Source: Nelumbo lutea
Lineage: Eukaryota > Streptophyta > Magnoliopsida > Proteales > Nelumbonaceae
DNA: 64,000 nucleotides
Assembly: GCA_022828595.1 (NCBI GenBank)
Contig: JAKGHH010000001.1
Location: 67,142,401 to 67,206,400 of the forward strand
Reading direction: 5' to 3'
Below are positions 20,264-31,302 of the stretch, piece by piece. The notes beneath the pieces are model-generated. The model did not search any database. It was not told the origin of the DNA and saw only the letters and a list, made by a program, of their open reading frames with translations. Each line of letters begins with the position of its first letter. Within the stretch, counting starts at the first letter, position 1. Position numbers and translations under genes: made by a program.

Positions 20264-20930
20264 ATTAAATAAAAGGAAACATGGCTATGATTTCAAGTTC
20301 TTGGTGTTGTGATTTTTTTCTTTTCTAGGTTGTGGTCTAGGTTACAGAGGATAAAAGACTGCAGTAACCTATTTTGGTGCTCCTGGGCTGCTGTGATCTG
20401 GGTTATAGGTAGGAGAAAGGTGTGACATCCCTATTCAGCTATTCTAGTGCTCTTGGGCTGTTGCAATTTGGATTACAAGCAAGAGAAAGATGTGGCAGCC
20501 TAGTTTGGTGTCATTGGACTGCTATCACCATGTGCATGAGGTGATATATATGGTGGTCTGAACCCTCTACTAAACAGTTTCAAGGGGGTTTTCTCTAGTT
20601 TGCTGATAGTGTTTGATGCTAGAAGTGATGACCCTTTGTTTTGTTGCAAGAAGAAGTTGTGATGTTTTCTCTATGATAGAGAAGGTGGCTGAATGTATTT
20701 GAGTGGTATCCCATATGTATTGTCGTGATGGTTGGATGAGAAAGTATTGTAAGGTGGTGAATGGACTACTGTAGTGTTTAGAGAACAATAGTGATTGTTT
20801 TTGGGTTGATATTTGAATATTAGGAAGGTAGTGACAATTTCTTGAGTTGAGAACATGATGGTAGCAGTTAGGGATGTTTGTAGTGATCATAAATCTAGTG
20901 TGATGATTCCCTTGGATTTTCTAAATGTGT
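20264..20930 (+). other. Untranslated leader of the copia element
   Basis: Non-coding leader between PBS and gag. It holds loosely repeated phrases such as CTGGGCTGCTGTGATCTGG and GGGCTGTTGCAATTTGG. The long antisense ORFs here are not supported. Confidence 0.5.
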
Positions 20931-21890
20931 AGATGACATCAATTAAACTCAATGGTTAAAATTATGTGCCATGGGCCAAGTCGATGGAGGTTGGGCCAAG
21001 AAGAAAGTAAAACATGTGAGGGAGGAGAAACTTTCTATTGATTCCCTATGATTTAGTGATTAGGACCAGGAGGATGCTCAAATTATGACATGGTTGTGCA
21101 ATAGTATGGAACCCAAGATAAGTGTAAATTTTATGTTCTTAGATACAACCAAGGAAATATGGGATTATGCTAAGAAACCATACTCTAGATAAGACAATAC
21201 TACAAGGGATATCAACTCTATCAGGAGTACTTTAGTTTGCAACAAGGAAATTAGACCCTTAAAGAGTATTATGCCAGTATGAGAAATCTCAGGAATGAAC
21301 TTAACGTCTATCATCCCTTAACCTCACATGTCAAAATTCGATAACAACAGAGAGAGCAACTTGATGTAAATAAGTTTTTGGTGGGGCTGAAGTCGGAATA
21401 TGAACTAGTCAAAGCAAAGATATTGGGTGAATTTACCATTTCTACTCTTGAAGAGGTGTTTGCTTGTCTCCGTAGGATCTCTCTAGAACCCATAGAGAGT
21501 ACCACAACTTTGGACAGATTAGTGTTTGTTGTCGTAAGGAGAGGAGGTCATCGAAATAGAGGTGGAGGTTGTTTGATTTGGGGAGGTCGTCGTACCCCTG
21601 TGTTTGGTCGTGGTGGTGGTCATGACTCTGGGGGAACACGTGGTCGATGAAGAGGTAGTACTACTAGAGAGTGTACACATTGTGGACTGGAGGGACACAC
21701 AGTTAACTTCTGTTATAATCTACATAACCCATCTTCCACTTGGGCTAATCAAGCAGTTGGTGGTGGTGAAGTGGATGATAATCAGTCAACTAATCAAACA
21801 CCACCCACATCTACAGTTGTTTTTAGGAAGAAGATGATGAGTGCCATATGTGATGAGTATGAAAGGTTCCTTCAAGCTACTTCACAATAA
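20931..21890 (+). pseudogene. copia gag with CCHC zinc knuckle
   Basis: SIKLNG-x-NYVPWAKSMEV at about 20938 is the copia gag N-terminal signature (LNG-x-NY-x-W). It is followed by W-x-Y-A and VGLKSEYELVKAKIL (21378 on), RGGHRNRGGG, and the zinc knuckle CTHCGLEGHTVNFC at about 21670-21711. Several internal stops interrupt it. Confidence 0.8.
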
Positions 21891-21917
21891 AATATTGTCA
21901 CCCCTGCGCATTTAGGT

Positions 21918-22178
21918 ATGGCTTGTCTGGCATCAAAACCTTCTCATTGGACTATTAACTTTGGAGCCTCTAATCACATGATCGGGACTCCAAGTGTATT
22001 CTCTTCACTCTCTCAAACCTCCACATCACAAACTGTTATCCTATCCAATGGTTCCACTTCCCCCATTTATTTTGTTGGTAATGTTCATACCACATTCTTC
22101 CTTTACGGTTGTGGATTGTATTACCTTGATAGTGGTGGATCTATAGTTGTACTTCAAATTTCCTTGACTCCTCTCTAG
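21918..22178 (+). pseudogene. copia protease remnant
   Basis: SHWTINFGASNHMIGTPSVF corresponds to the copia protease motif W-x-x-D-x-GAS-x-HM. The catalytic Asp of the D-S/T/F-G triad is replaced by Asn (INFGAS), so the protease would be inactive even without the downstream stop. Confidence 0.8.
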
Positions 22179-22179
22179 T

Positions 22180-23034
22180 GGCATTGTGGGCTTGATCATC
22201 CATTTTTCAAGGCTCTCAAGTTACCAGTTCCTTCATTGAATCGTCTTTCTTCTTCGTAGTGTGAGTCGTGTTAGTATGGGAAATACCATCAGGTTTTCTT
22301 TAGTCTTATAGTTGATAGTCGTATGTTGAATAATTTTTCTTTAATTTGTTTAGATGTTTGGGGTTCGATTAAAATTGAGTCTTATAATGTTTATAAGTTT
22401 TTTTTTGTTGATGACTACCTAAGAATGACATTGATTTATTTAACGAAAGAAATGAGTGACTTATTCTCTATTTTTCAAAAATTTCATGCTGAAATGCGCT
22501 CGCAATTTGGTTTTTCAATAAAAGTTCTTCATTTAAAGAATGGAAAAAAAATATTTTCTCACTTCATTTCAATAGTATTTGGAGCAACATGGCATTATTC
22601 ATTAGACTTCTTGTATATTCGCCCCTCAACAAAATGGGGCTATTGAAAGGAAGAATCGACACTTACTTGAGATTATTAGATCCCTCCTTCACCATATGAA
22701 TGTTCCTAAATGGTTTTGGAGTGATGCAATGCTTATGGCTTGTTTTCTCATTAATCAGATGCCCTCATTCATTCTAAGTGGTTGATCTCATTTTCTATTT
22801 TGTTTCCCACTCTATCTCCATATCCCTTTGACTCTTAGAATATTTGGGTGTGTGTGCTTTGTTCATAATGTAGGTCTTGGTTTAGACAAGTTGGATGCAC
22901 ATTTTACTAAGTGTATTTTCCTTGGCTATTCTAAGATCCAAAAAAGGTATAAGTGCTATAATCCTATCACTCGAGAATCGTTTATTTGTCCTAATGTCAT
23001 ATTTTTTGAATGTGTCATTCTTCTCGGGTCTTGA
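22180..23034 (+). pseudogene. copia integrase remnant
   Basis: WHCGLDHPFFKALKL at about 22181 is the GAG-pre-integrase. 22323-22646 carries LDVWGSIKIES and FFVDDYLRMT (catalytic Asp region). 22640-22750 has QNGAIERKN-like coding in another frame. 22828-23034 has RIFGCVCFVHN and KCIFLGYSKIQKRYKCYNP (integrase C-terminal side). It is fragmented by stops and frameshifts. Confidence 0.8.
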
Positions 23035-23526
23035 TGTGTCTTCCTCCTCTCCTGTGGTCCCTCTTCCTTTTCCACTTCTAGTTGATGATCCCATTCTAGT
23101 AGTTCCTATTGTGACTTGCCTTCAGTTCCTCCAACATAGAATTATACCGAACAACCATCAATCTAACAAGTGTATACTCATCAATAGATACCGACACTTC
23201 CTTCGTCTTCTACTTCGTCAGCGGATCCCGTAGTTGCTTTTGCCCTAGTGTTGCCTCCTTGTGAACTTGTTCTTCCCATTGCCTTGTAGAAAGCTAAACG
23301 TAGTTGTACTTTGCATCCCATCTCTAATTATGTTTTTCTCTCATCTTTCTACTTTACATCGCTAGTTTGTTTCTGCGTAATCATCTATATCTCTACTTAA
23401 GGATGTCTAAGAAGCTCTTACCTCACGAGAGTGGTATCAAGCTATGGAAGAAATCTTTGCTATTAAATACAATCACACATGGGAACTCACTAATCTTCAT
23501 CTAGGTAACCATGTTGTTGATTGTAA

Positions 23527-24310
23527 ATGGTTGTGTACCGTTCAATACTAGATGGTACAGTGAAAATAGTGAAAGCCCTATTGGTTGCTAAGGGATATTC
23601 TCAATTATATGGGGTGGACTATGTGGAAATCTTATCTCTTGTTGCTAAGATTGGTTCGGTTCATGTCTTGATTTCATTAGTAGTTATGTATGATTGGCTA
23701 CTACTTTAGCTTGACATTAACAATATTTTTTCCCATGGTGATCTATTGGAGGAAATGTACATAGAGCAACCACTAGGGTTTATTGCTCAGGGGGAGGATG
23801 ATAAGGTGCATAAACTCAAGAAAGAAATTTATGGGTTAAAGCAATATCCTTGTGTTTGGTTTGGTAAGTTCAGTAAAGTAGTAAAATATTTTGGAATGAG
23901 ACAATGTCAGGTTGACCACTCAGTGCTCAACTATCATTCTAAATCCAAAAAGATTTTACTAGTGGTTTATGTGGATGACATAATCATAACTGGAAGTGAT
24001 AGATTGGAGATTGGCAAGCTAAAGGCTTTCCTACATGATCACTTCTAGACAAAGGACCTTAGGAGGTTGAAGTATTTATTGGGTATAGAAGTTGCCAAGT
24101 CAAAGTAGGGTATAAATTTATGCCAAAGGAAATATGTTCTTGATCTATTAGAAGAAACTGGACTATTAGGTGCTAGACCAACTGAGACACCAATGGAACC
24201 AAATGTTAAGTTAAGTAGTGTTGTAGGTGAATTGTTTGATGATCTTGGAAGATATAGGCAGTTATTGGGAAAGTTGAACTACTTAACTATTACTAGACTA
24301 GATATCTCCT
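23527..24310 (+). pseudogene. copia reverse transcriptase
   Basis: Encodes KALLVAKGYSQLYGVDY, LDINNIFSHGDL (the first Asp motif, N in place of KNAF), EEMYIEQPLGF, KEIYGLKQYPCVWF, and VVYVDDIIITGSD with an intact YVDD catalytic pair (about 23965-24000). Stops occur at about 23708 and 24046. Confidence 0.88.
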
Positions 24311-24379
24311 TTGTTGTTAGTGTAAGCCAATTTATGCAGAATCCCCAAGTCCCTTATTAGGATACAGTTCTTAGAATTG

Positions 24380-24828
24380 TGTGGCATTTGAAGAGAGCTC
24401 CAAGTCATGGGTTGTTGTACAAGCCAAGAGGAAGTCTTGAAATAGTTGGCTATATTGATGCAGATTGGGCAGGCTCGGTGTCTGATAGGAGATCCACTAC
24501 AAGTTATTGCACATTTCTTGAAAGAAATTTGGTGATATGAAAAAATAAAAAACAAACTATTGTGGCAAGGAATAGTGCTGAAACAGAATACGGGGCTATG
24601 GCACACACTACATGTGAGTTAGTATGGTTGAAATATCTTCTACAGGAAGTTGGATTCTTAATGAGTAAACCTATGAGACTATACTCTGACAACCAAGATG
24701 CAATCCACATCCCATCAAATCCAGTTTTTCATGAAGGAACAAAACACATAAAGGTTGATTGCCATTTTGTAAGGGAGAAAGTCCTCACTAGAGTGATAAG
24801 CATAAAGCATGTGAATTCAAGTGGTTAA
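24380..24828 (+). pseudogene. copia RNase H
   Basis: Contains YIDADWAGS (first Asp) and SDRRSTTSYCTF, then a stop at 24538. It resumes with VARNSAETEYGAMA, ELVWLKYLLQEVGF, LYSDNQDAIHI and HEGTKHIKVDCHFVREKV. All four acidic positions appear present although the frame is broken. Confidence 0.88.
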
Positions 24829-24916
24829 TGGGTAAAATTGTTTACAAAAGGGTTGAATTCAGGAAGAGTAAATTATTTATGTAACTAGCTGGGACTATAT
24901 AACATATACTCTCCAG

Positions 24917-24928
24917 TTTGAGGGGGAG
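24917..24928 (+). other. Polypurine tract of the copia element
   Basis: TTTGAGGGGGAG directly before the 3' LTR start TGTAAAAG; primes plus-strand DNA synthesis in LTR retrotransposons. Confidence 0.9.
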
Positions 24929-25202
24929 TGTAAAAGTTGGCTGAGTAAGGATAATTGTCCTTTCATTATATGTTATGGTGTGTTTTGACAATTTAGTTTC
25001 TTTTTAAGTCACATGTCCCACACTTAAATAAGGACATATTGGACATTGTACCCTGATTTAGTAAACATATAAATATTTGGTCGACTAGGAGAGATGGGAC
25101 TTCTTAATTGACAGCTTATCTTCTCTTCTCTTCTTCTCCTTCTTCTCTTCTTCCTCTTTCTCTCTTCTTTTCTGAACTGGAATAGTCTGAATCATTAAAA
25201 TA
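24929..25202 (+). repeat. 3' LTR of the copia element (274 bp)
   Basis: Begins TGTAAAAGTTGGCTGAG and ends CATTAAAATA; the terminal CA has mutated to TA. It aligns with both halves of the 5' LTR. Confidence 0.92.
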
Positions 25203-25537
25203 GAAGCAATGTGGGTAAAAGATAAATATTTAACTGATGTCTTCAACTTCAAGCAGTGGCTTGGAGCGTGAATAGTCAAAGTTCATTTGTGGAAAAAGGA
25301 AAAGCAACCCAAGTAGAATTGGATAGATGAGGACAGAAGAGATTGCTAGACTAATCACGTAGTTGGTCATATTGTTGGAGATTAAATACATTTATTGGAC
25401 AGCTAGAGAATTGAAGTATTTTTGAAACGTTTAGAGAAATCAAGGTCCTTAATGGGTGGACCTTTTCATTGCGTCAAGAGCACCTATAAATAAAGACAGT
25501 CACCACTCGGCGAGGCGTCCATCTCAATCTGTTTCCC

Positions 25538-25690
25538 ATGGAGTTGAGTGAAGAATCGTCTGTGAAACTAGCACGGGCTGAGGCAGAGTTTGCAAGATCA
25601 GAACAGAGGAAATGGAAAGCATGGCTCCATTTTAATATATGCTTGCATTTTCTTTTGTTTAGTAATGCTTATTCAGCCGATTTCTGGTGA
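25538..25690 (+). CDS. Hypothetical 50-residue ORF behind a TATA box (doubtful)
   Basis: ATG at 25538 opens MELSEESSVKLARAEAEFAR, followed by RKWKAWLHFNICLHFLLF, to TGA at 25688. A good TATA motif (CTATAAATA, about 25485-25493) lies about 45 bp upstream, and the context (CCCATGG) is favourable. The N-terminal half is a charged, helix-like stretch and the C-terminal half is hydrophobic. I do not recognise it. LINE sequence starts at once downstream, so it may be a promoter plus first-exon remnant rather than a working gene. Confidence 0.25.
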   Translation: MELSEESSVKLARAEAEFARSEQRKWKAWLHFNICLHFLLFSNAYSADFW

Positions 25691-26180
25691 AAATACTTGA
25701 GAGATATGGTAATCTCTCCACCAAGATTAAAGATATTAAAAGCATATGGAAGCAGCCTGCAACAGGAAGGAATTACCAATCCCAACCAACAGAAGAGCTG
25801 TATCGGAGACAAAGGGCTTGAGGAGCTTGGATACGCGACGGTGACAATAATACAATCTTTTTGTTTTGTTTGAATCTTAAAGAGAAGACACAGGAATCTT
25901 AGAAGTGTAGATGGTGAATGGTCAGATAATCAAGAGAAGTGTAGCAGTATAAGCTACAGATTCCTAATTTAGAAGAGTTCTTTAAACTGCTTGACATCAC
26001 TCAATAAGAGAATAAATCTATTATAAAATTGTCGGAAAAAGAATAGATTATTAAGGGGGTTATTTTTGAGACCTCCTTATTTTATTGCTGGTCACGTCGC
26101 GTTGCAAAACAACTTGCCAACAAATTGAATCTATCACTTAAAGAAGCACATGTTTCATCATTCATGCAAGCTAGCTAATA
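25691..26180 (+). mobile_element. LINE fragment (pre-RT linker region)
   Basis: EELYRRQRA, then a stop, then AWIRDGDNNTIF. Another frame continues RHRNLRSVDGEWSDNQEK. These match the plant L1 block E-x-x-W-x-QR-x-W-x-x-GD-x-NT-x-FFH followed by RRRN-x-I-x-x-L-x-D-x-x-G. It is heavily decayed, with no tail or endonuclease. Confidence 0.55.
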
Positions 26181-27190
26181 AACCTTTGATAACTCTGTAA
26201 GGTCGGCAGGTTTGGCCAAGACAGCGGTGTTGATAGAACAACTCTGAGGGAGATTTCAAAGAAAGAAAAATGGGGTGAGAGAGAGAGAGAGAATCTGGGT
26301 CTAGGGTCACACATTCGGGTATGACTCCCCTATTTATATATATTATTCCTCCTTTTCATTAATATTTTATAATGTTCTGGATGTTAGGTTGGTGCAAATG
26401 GTTCTGATCAGGTGACTTGGCTTGCTATCTCAGCTTGGATCGGGCTGACCTGATTTGAGTTCAAGTCGGGTCAACTGGGTCTATGGCATTTTGCAAGTTT
26501 ATGCTTTTACAACTCTATAATGGCAAAGAGATTCACGCGAATATGAAAAGTAAGAAGGGGAGAAAAGGTCTATTTTTATTGAAAAATGGATTTTATCCAA
26601 AGCTCTATTTTTATTATTTTTTGCTTCAAGTAAAGGAATTTTAATGAAGATAAACAATCAGGTGGGTCAATAGATAGACCATTCCAAACAAACATCTGAA
26701 AAAAGAAAACTACGTAGTAGCTAGCTTATGAGGTACTTTGTTTAATTCTCTGGGAGTGGAGATATCCTTAGTTGATATTAGGTTGTCTAGAATATATATG
26801 ACCATGGAACATCTGGCTTGATGTTGTTGACCTTCTTGATGAGTGAGAGACAATCTCCCTTAATCACTCACTGTAACTTGCGTCAGCATTCCTCTTAACA
26901 TATTCTAGGCATTTCAGTAGCACCAGTGCTTCACTCAAAGGCAAAGCACATGGGTTGGCTTGGCCTTAACACTAAGAATGGAGGATACCCAAATAACCCT
27001 AAAAGATTGACTGCTAAAATGGTAAAATGCCCTAGACTTTTAAAAGGGAGAAGAAGAATTTGTATTATTTGAAAATTAATGTCCTTATGCTATGGCATAT
27101 ATATGTGGAATCAAAATAATTCAACAATTTTTGAGGAAAAAAAAAAAAGCTCCAGATCCTGTTAGAACCATTCAACAAGTTAATTAATGG
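26181..27190. other. Unrecognised intergenic stretch
   Basis: Non-coding. A short (GA)n run lies at 26276-26292. I see no transposon termini or coding signal. Confidence 0.5.
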
Positions 27191-27198
27191 TCATCTAG

Positions 27199-27635
27199 GT
27201 GAACCTAGCTAGAGGCATGGCTGTTGTGGATGGCAGGGGTTTTACATCAACAAATGATGCGTCAACTTTTCCTGAGGAAGCTAAATGGATTCATCCACCT
27301 GAAAGTTTCTTGAAGATTAATGTAGATGGTGCGACTGGATTCTCTCAAGCAACTCTACAAGTTGATGTGAAGGTCATCTATGATACAGGTTTCATGGAAA
27401 TTGAAAATATTATTGCAAACTGGCTTCAGATTTTGAGAAGCACTAAAATGGTGGTTAGTCATGTTTCTTGAAGATTCAATAAAGCTAATGACAAACTTGC
27501 CAAAAGTGCAGTTGAGAGTGGAGAAAATTAGACCTGGTTATTGTGGATGCTGTAAATGCTAAAAAGGATCATCCTGTGTTTATTTTGATCTGATGAATGG
27601 AACTAGCATTTTGGTTTTACCCAAAAAAAAAAAGA
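27199..27635 (+). mobile_element. LINE RNase H fragment with A-rich tail
   Basis: WIHPPESFLKINVDGATGF is the start of the LINE-type RNase H domain (LKINVDGA). It continues to FMEIENIIANWLQ, HVS, a stop, and RFNKANDKLAK (the H-x-x-R-x-x-N-x-x-A-D-x-LAK end). The 3' end runs into CCCAAAAAAAAAAAGAAAG near 27621-27638. The central acidic region is missing, so the domain is internally deleted. Confidence 0.7.
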
Positions 27636-27763
27636 AAGATTTTATTTCAATTTCTTTTGAATTTTGAATTCCAGAAAAAGAAGCATAGAGAATGTGCCCA
27701 AAGCCCAAAACTGAAGAGTTCACATTATAATTGCAACACTTTCTTGTAATCCCAACAAAGCAC

Positions 27764-28169
27764 TAGGGGTGCAAGTTGGCGGGTTGAGCCGGGTTTATGA
27801 TCAACCCGGGCCTGGCCTTAAAATTTGGACTTAAGGCCCGAGCCTGGACCGGGCCTGAGGTTAAGCCCGATTTTCCCAATCCAAGCCCAGCCCGCATTGT
27901 TATTTGATGAACTCGGGTTGAGTTCGGGTTGATCAATGAATCCACTCTAAAATTATACATATATATGTATTTATGCAAATATGTATGTGTATATATAGGA
28001 CCAGGCTCGGGCTACCTAAGGGCTAAGCTCGAGTCCGGCCCGAAAAATAAAAAAGCGATTTCTTGGGCCCGAGTCCAGTCCGAGGACCGAAAATCCAAGC
28101 CCAGCCCATGTAAAATTTGGGGCTGGGCCAGTTTGGGCTTGGGTTGGGCCTATCCAAGTTGCACCCCTA
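27764..28169. mobile_element. hAT-type MITE with perfect 8-bp duplication (406 bp)
   Basis: TIRs TAGGGGTGCAAGTTGG (left) and TAGGGGTGCAACTTGG (right, read inward), flanked by the identical CAAAGCAC at 27756-27763 and 28170-28177. Interior GGGCCTGG and AAGCCCAGCCC motifs match the copy at 9762-10164. This copy looks younger because its duplication and TIRs are near perfect. Confidence 0.93.
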
Positions 28170-28305
28170 CAAAGCACGGATACAATGCCCTTTGTTTAAA
28201 ACCAAAGCATCACTGCATCAACGTGATCAGTTTTTTTTTTTTTTTTTGTCTATTTGATCTGCCTATATTTTATTGGTCACTTTCAAGGTTAAGGCAGAAA
28301 CTTGG

Positions 28306-28487
28306 GATTCCGAATCTCTTGCCCACAAGAACTCTGCCCACGTCTACCCACAACACCTACCTCCGTGGATTGGGAACATCTCCCCGTGCATAATCTTATG
28401 TAGGAGGATGAGATGTTCCCCATGTGTGGCTGCAATATTATGTGGGTAGACGTGGGTGGAGTTCTTGTGGGCAGGAGATCCGGACTC
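28306..28487. mobile_element. Mutator-like MITE with perfect 9-bp duplication (182 bp)
   Basis: Long TIRs of about 45 bp: GATTCCGAATCTCTTGCCC (left) pairs with GAGTCCGGATCTCCTGCCC (right, read inward), continuing through ACAAGAACTC and CCCACGTCTACCCACA. The direct repeat GAAACTTGG lies at 28297-28305 and 28488-28496. Nine bases is the Mutator size. Confidence 0.88.
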
Positions 28488-28561
28488 GAAACTTGGGTGA
28501 ATGGGCCCAAACCCTAACTCAAGTTGGATAGTTGCACCCATGGTCACAGCAAGTATATACT

Positions 28562-29535
28562 TTTTTCAAATCATTGTTGATCCAAACGATCAAACTGTTC
28601 AGCCCCAAAATTATTCAGGCAACCGGTTCCATTTCACCCCTAAACCGTTCAAACTGGATGGTTGAACCGCTGACCTAGAAACCAGTGGCCAACCAGTTTT
28701 GAGTTGGTTTTTAAAACATTGAAAGTGCATGTGCCAAACTGAGACTGAAATATTTATCAATTGAAAGAAAAAATAAAAATAAAAATGGAACCACCTTTCT
28801 AAGAAGCAATGAACGTCTTTGTGAACCTCTTGCCAATCCACTTGGGAATCATAATTGAATTGGTAATAAGGTCATAATGCACCCTCGCAATGGAGTTGGG
28901 ATTTGCTCCTAACAAAACATGTCCCAACACATTTCCAACATGATTCATAGTGACACATCTCAAATATGTTTTGTATTCATTGATGGGGTAAATGGATAAT
29001 ACGAAACATGTTTGAAATTTATAGCTAAAGTCACATTGAAAGCGTATTAGAACAAGTTTTGTTGGGAGTGTCCACAGTCCATATTTCTCGCAATGTATCT
29101 GGGGCCTTTTGTGTGCAAAAAAAACTGTCCACACTTAGAAAATATAGACAGCCAACCGCACATTGGGAATGTCTTTTTATGAATTTAACATATACGTAGG
29201 AGAACATTCCCCATGTATTGTTAGATGTTGTGTGCACAGATATGTTTTAAAATTCAACCCAGAACTAGAATCACTTTGGTCATGGGTTTCTGGGTCAGTG
29301 GTTTGACCATCTAGTTCAAACAGGCAGCCTGTTCCAATTTAAAAAGTAAAAAAGGTCAAAATCATTGTTCAGGTTGAATGGGTCAATGATTCAATCACTC
29401 GGATCAATGGGTCACTGACCATGTCAACAGTTTTCGGTCAAAGAAAGGTTAAGGGTGAAATAGAAATAGTTGCCTGAATGGTTCTTGGGCCGAATGGTCC
29501 GACCTTCCAGGTAAATCACGATTTGAAAAACACTG
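28562..29535. repeat. Long imperfect inverted-repeat (foldback) element
   Basis: The left arm (TTTTTCAAATCATTG..., TATTCAGGCAACC, CACCCCTAAACC, TGGTTGAACCGCTGACCTAG) pairs along its length with the right arm read inward (TTTTTCAAATCGTG..., CATTCAGGCAACT, CACCCTTAACC, GATGGTCAAACCACTGACCC). Arms approach 200 bp with gaps. No clear target duplication. Similar GGTTTGAAAACC-type ends occur near 36490 and 39090. Confidence 0.6.
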
Positions 29536-30022
29536 GTGCGCAGAGTTTTTGCTTAAGAGATCTGGGCTTCTCACAATTACATTTAGAAGAGGAACCCCAT
29601 GTCAATTGTGGAGTGGTGTTGATCGTGTAGAGGATCTTGGTTTTAAGCGTTGCCACAAGGATTTATCCATAATCTAAATCGTTTCGTAGTGTTTGATGAA
29701 GCAAACTGAGGGAAACATAATCAGATTGAACGTCAAGGGTTCGACTATGATAAGGGTCTGAAAATTTTTTGACCAATTACAAAAAACTTAATTCAAGGAT
29801 AAATATTTTTTCATGGGAAATGGTTGATGGAAACATAACTACTTAAATTAATAAATGTGAGGCCCGAAAGGCAAAAGATCTCTTTGATTGGAAAAGTTGT
29901 TTACGTGTATCAACCTCATTTGTCCTGGGGCACAGTGCAGCGCCTATAAAAACATTGGAGAAAAGGTCAAAGAGAGGGCGACAAATGGTATCCGTTTGCC
30001 CGAATCTCAATTTGAATCCAAA
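29536..30022. other. Unrecognised spacer
   Basis: No coding and no repeat ends seen on either strand. Confidence 0.4.
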
Positions 30023-30133
30023 GGCTCAGTATGGAATTAAAAGAGTATAAATACAAATTTGTAGAGCTCAAAATCTTATATTTTATATTATTTTGTATGT
30101 ATTTGCACTGTTGTACTCTTTTCAAACTGAGCC
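30023..30133. mobile_element. Stowaway/Tourist-sized MITE related to 39882-40000
   Basis: Ends GGCTCAGTATGGAATTAAAAG (left) and GGCTCAGTTTGAAAAGAG (right, read inward), with a central ATACAAAT...GTATTTGCA palindrome and AAAATCTTATATTTTATATT. It shares layout and central sequence with the element at 39882-40000. Its target duplication is not clear. Confidence 0.55.
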
Positions 30134-30579
30134 AATGAACAAATCAATCAAAATTCAAAGTTGGATGATTCACCCCAAATCCGACTGTGACACCAGTAAA
30201 AGTATGAGCTATGGTACCTAAAAAAACTGATAACCAATCAACCATTTAAATTATTTTCAAATATAATTGAATTCATCCATATATATCCAATATTGAGTCT
30301 AATCTGAATCCAAGAGATTGGACCCGATTCAAAACTGATCGTTTGGGAGCCTAGAAAGAGAAAGAAAGAAAGTATGTTTAAGCTTTTCCATAAATGGTTT
30401 TTCAGTTTATTTATAAGGCATGAAGTTCAGTGCATGCAACGAATGGATGAAAAATGACAAATTATATCGATTGGAGGTGGAGAGGGCAGAGTACAGAGTG
30501 GCAGATAAACACTAACTAATGACCCAAGAAGCCCCATAACTCTTTTAACAGGTTAGGCACAGCCGTTGCATGCACAGAG

Positions 30580-30617
<38 letters not shown>
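30580..30617. repeat. (TA)n(GA)n compound microsatellite
   Basis: (TA)n at 30580-30598 runs directly into (GA)n at 30599-30617. It lies about 0.7 kb upstream of the zinc-finger gene. Confidence 0.9.
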
Positions 30618-30865
30618 GGTATCAATCAACAAGGCTTCAAAGCCAACTACTCAGTGCAGAAGTGGGGACTTGTTTTGTTGTTTTAGCTTTTTAAGTCATC
30701 CAATCCAATCGTCCACACTGGCCATTGAGACGGGGGAACCCTGATCATCTCAGACTGCAGTAGTTTAGTCTGACTGTCACCCATTCTCAATTCTCAACAA
30801 CTCTAAATAAGTCATAATAACTGTTACTTAATTACTCATACCCTAATTTAAATCTCATTAGTCAA

Positions 30866-30883
30866 AGAGAGAGAGAGAGAGAG
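30866..30883. repeat. (GA)n microsatellite in the zinc-finger promoter region
   Basis: Short GA tract about 420 bp upstream of the start codon. GA/CT tracts are common in plant promoters and 5' UTRs and can be bound by GAGA-binding (BBR/BPC) proteins; no such binding is shown here. Confidence 0.8.
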
Positions 30884-31041
30884 GGGAAAGAGAAAGAACG
30901 TCTGTAAAAGGAAACCCAAGTGCCCATAAAACCGATAAAATGTCAGAAAGAGAAAGAGGGAGGGAGTGACGGAGAGATGCCATTTTCAATACCCACCAAT
31001 CACTCCTCTCTTCTTCGCATGCAAAACGTCTGCCAACAAAC

Positions 31042-31044
<3 letters not shown>

Positions 31045-31081
<37 letters not shown>
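31045..31081. repeat. (CT)n tract in the zinc-finger 5' leader region
   Basis: About 18 CT repeats, 220 bp upstream of the ATG, followed by pyrimidine-rich sequence. It likely lies in the 5' UTR or core promoter. Long ORFs read through this tract (poly Leu-Ser) are artefacts of the repeat. Confidence 0.9.
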
Positions 31082-31084
<3 letters not shown>

Positions 31085-31302
31085 ATTTCTCTCCTTTCTT
31101 TCTCCTCTTTATCTCCTGTTCCTACTTTCAAGTTCCAACCCGGTGCAAACTCTCTCCTTTTCTTGTTTTTCTTCCCTTTGGTCAGATCGAACATCCATTG
31201 CAGACCACACACAGTTAAGCTCCATTCCTTTTTCTTCTTCTGATCTGCTTGGTGTTATTCTCATGTTATGCCTGTTTTATTGTTTCTTGCTTGATTACAG
31301 AC

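Larger units (their letters stand above)
18924..25202 (+). mobile_element. Full-length Ty1/copia element, inactive, with a split 5' LTR
   Basis: 5' LTR 18924-20251 (interrupted by a solo LTR at 18980-20029), PBS 20252-20263, internal gag-protease-integrase-RT-RNase H, PPT 24917-24928, 3' LTR 24929-25202. Flanking 5-bp duplications are GAAGT (18919-18923) and GAAGC (25203-25207). Multiple stops break the polyprotein. Integrase precedes RT, confirming copia. Confidence 0.92.

Noticed and set aside
30920..31243. Two long overlapping + frames and one minus frame through the (CT)n tract
   Set aside because: They are open only because dinucleotide repeats contain no stops; the real gene starts at 31303.
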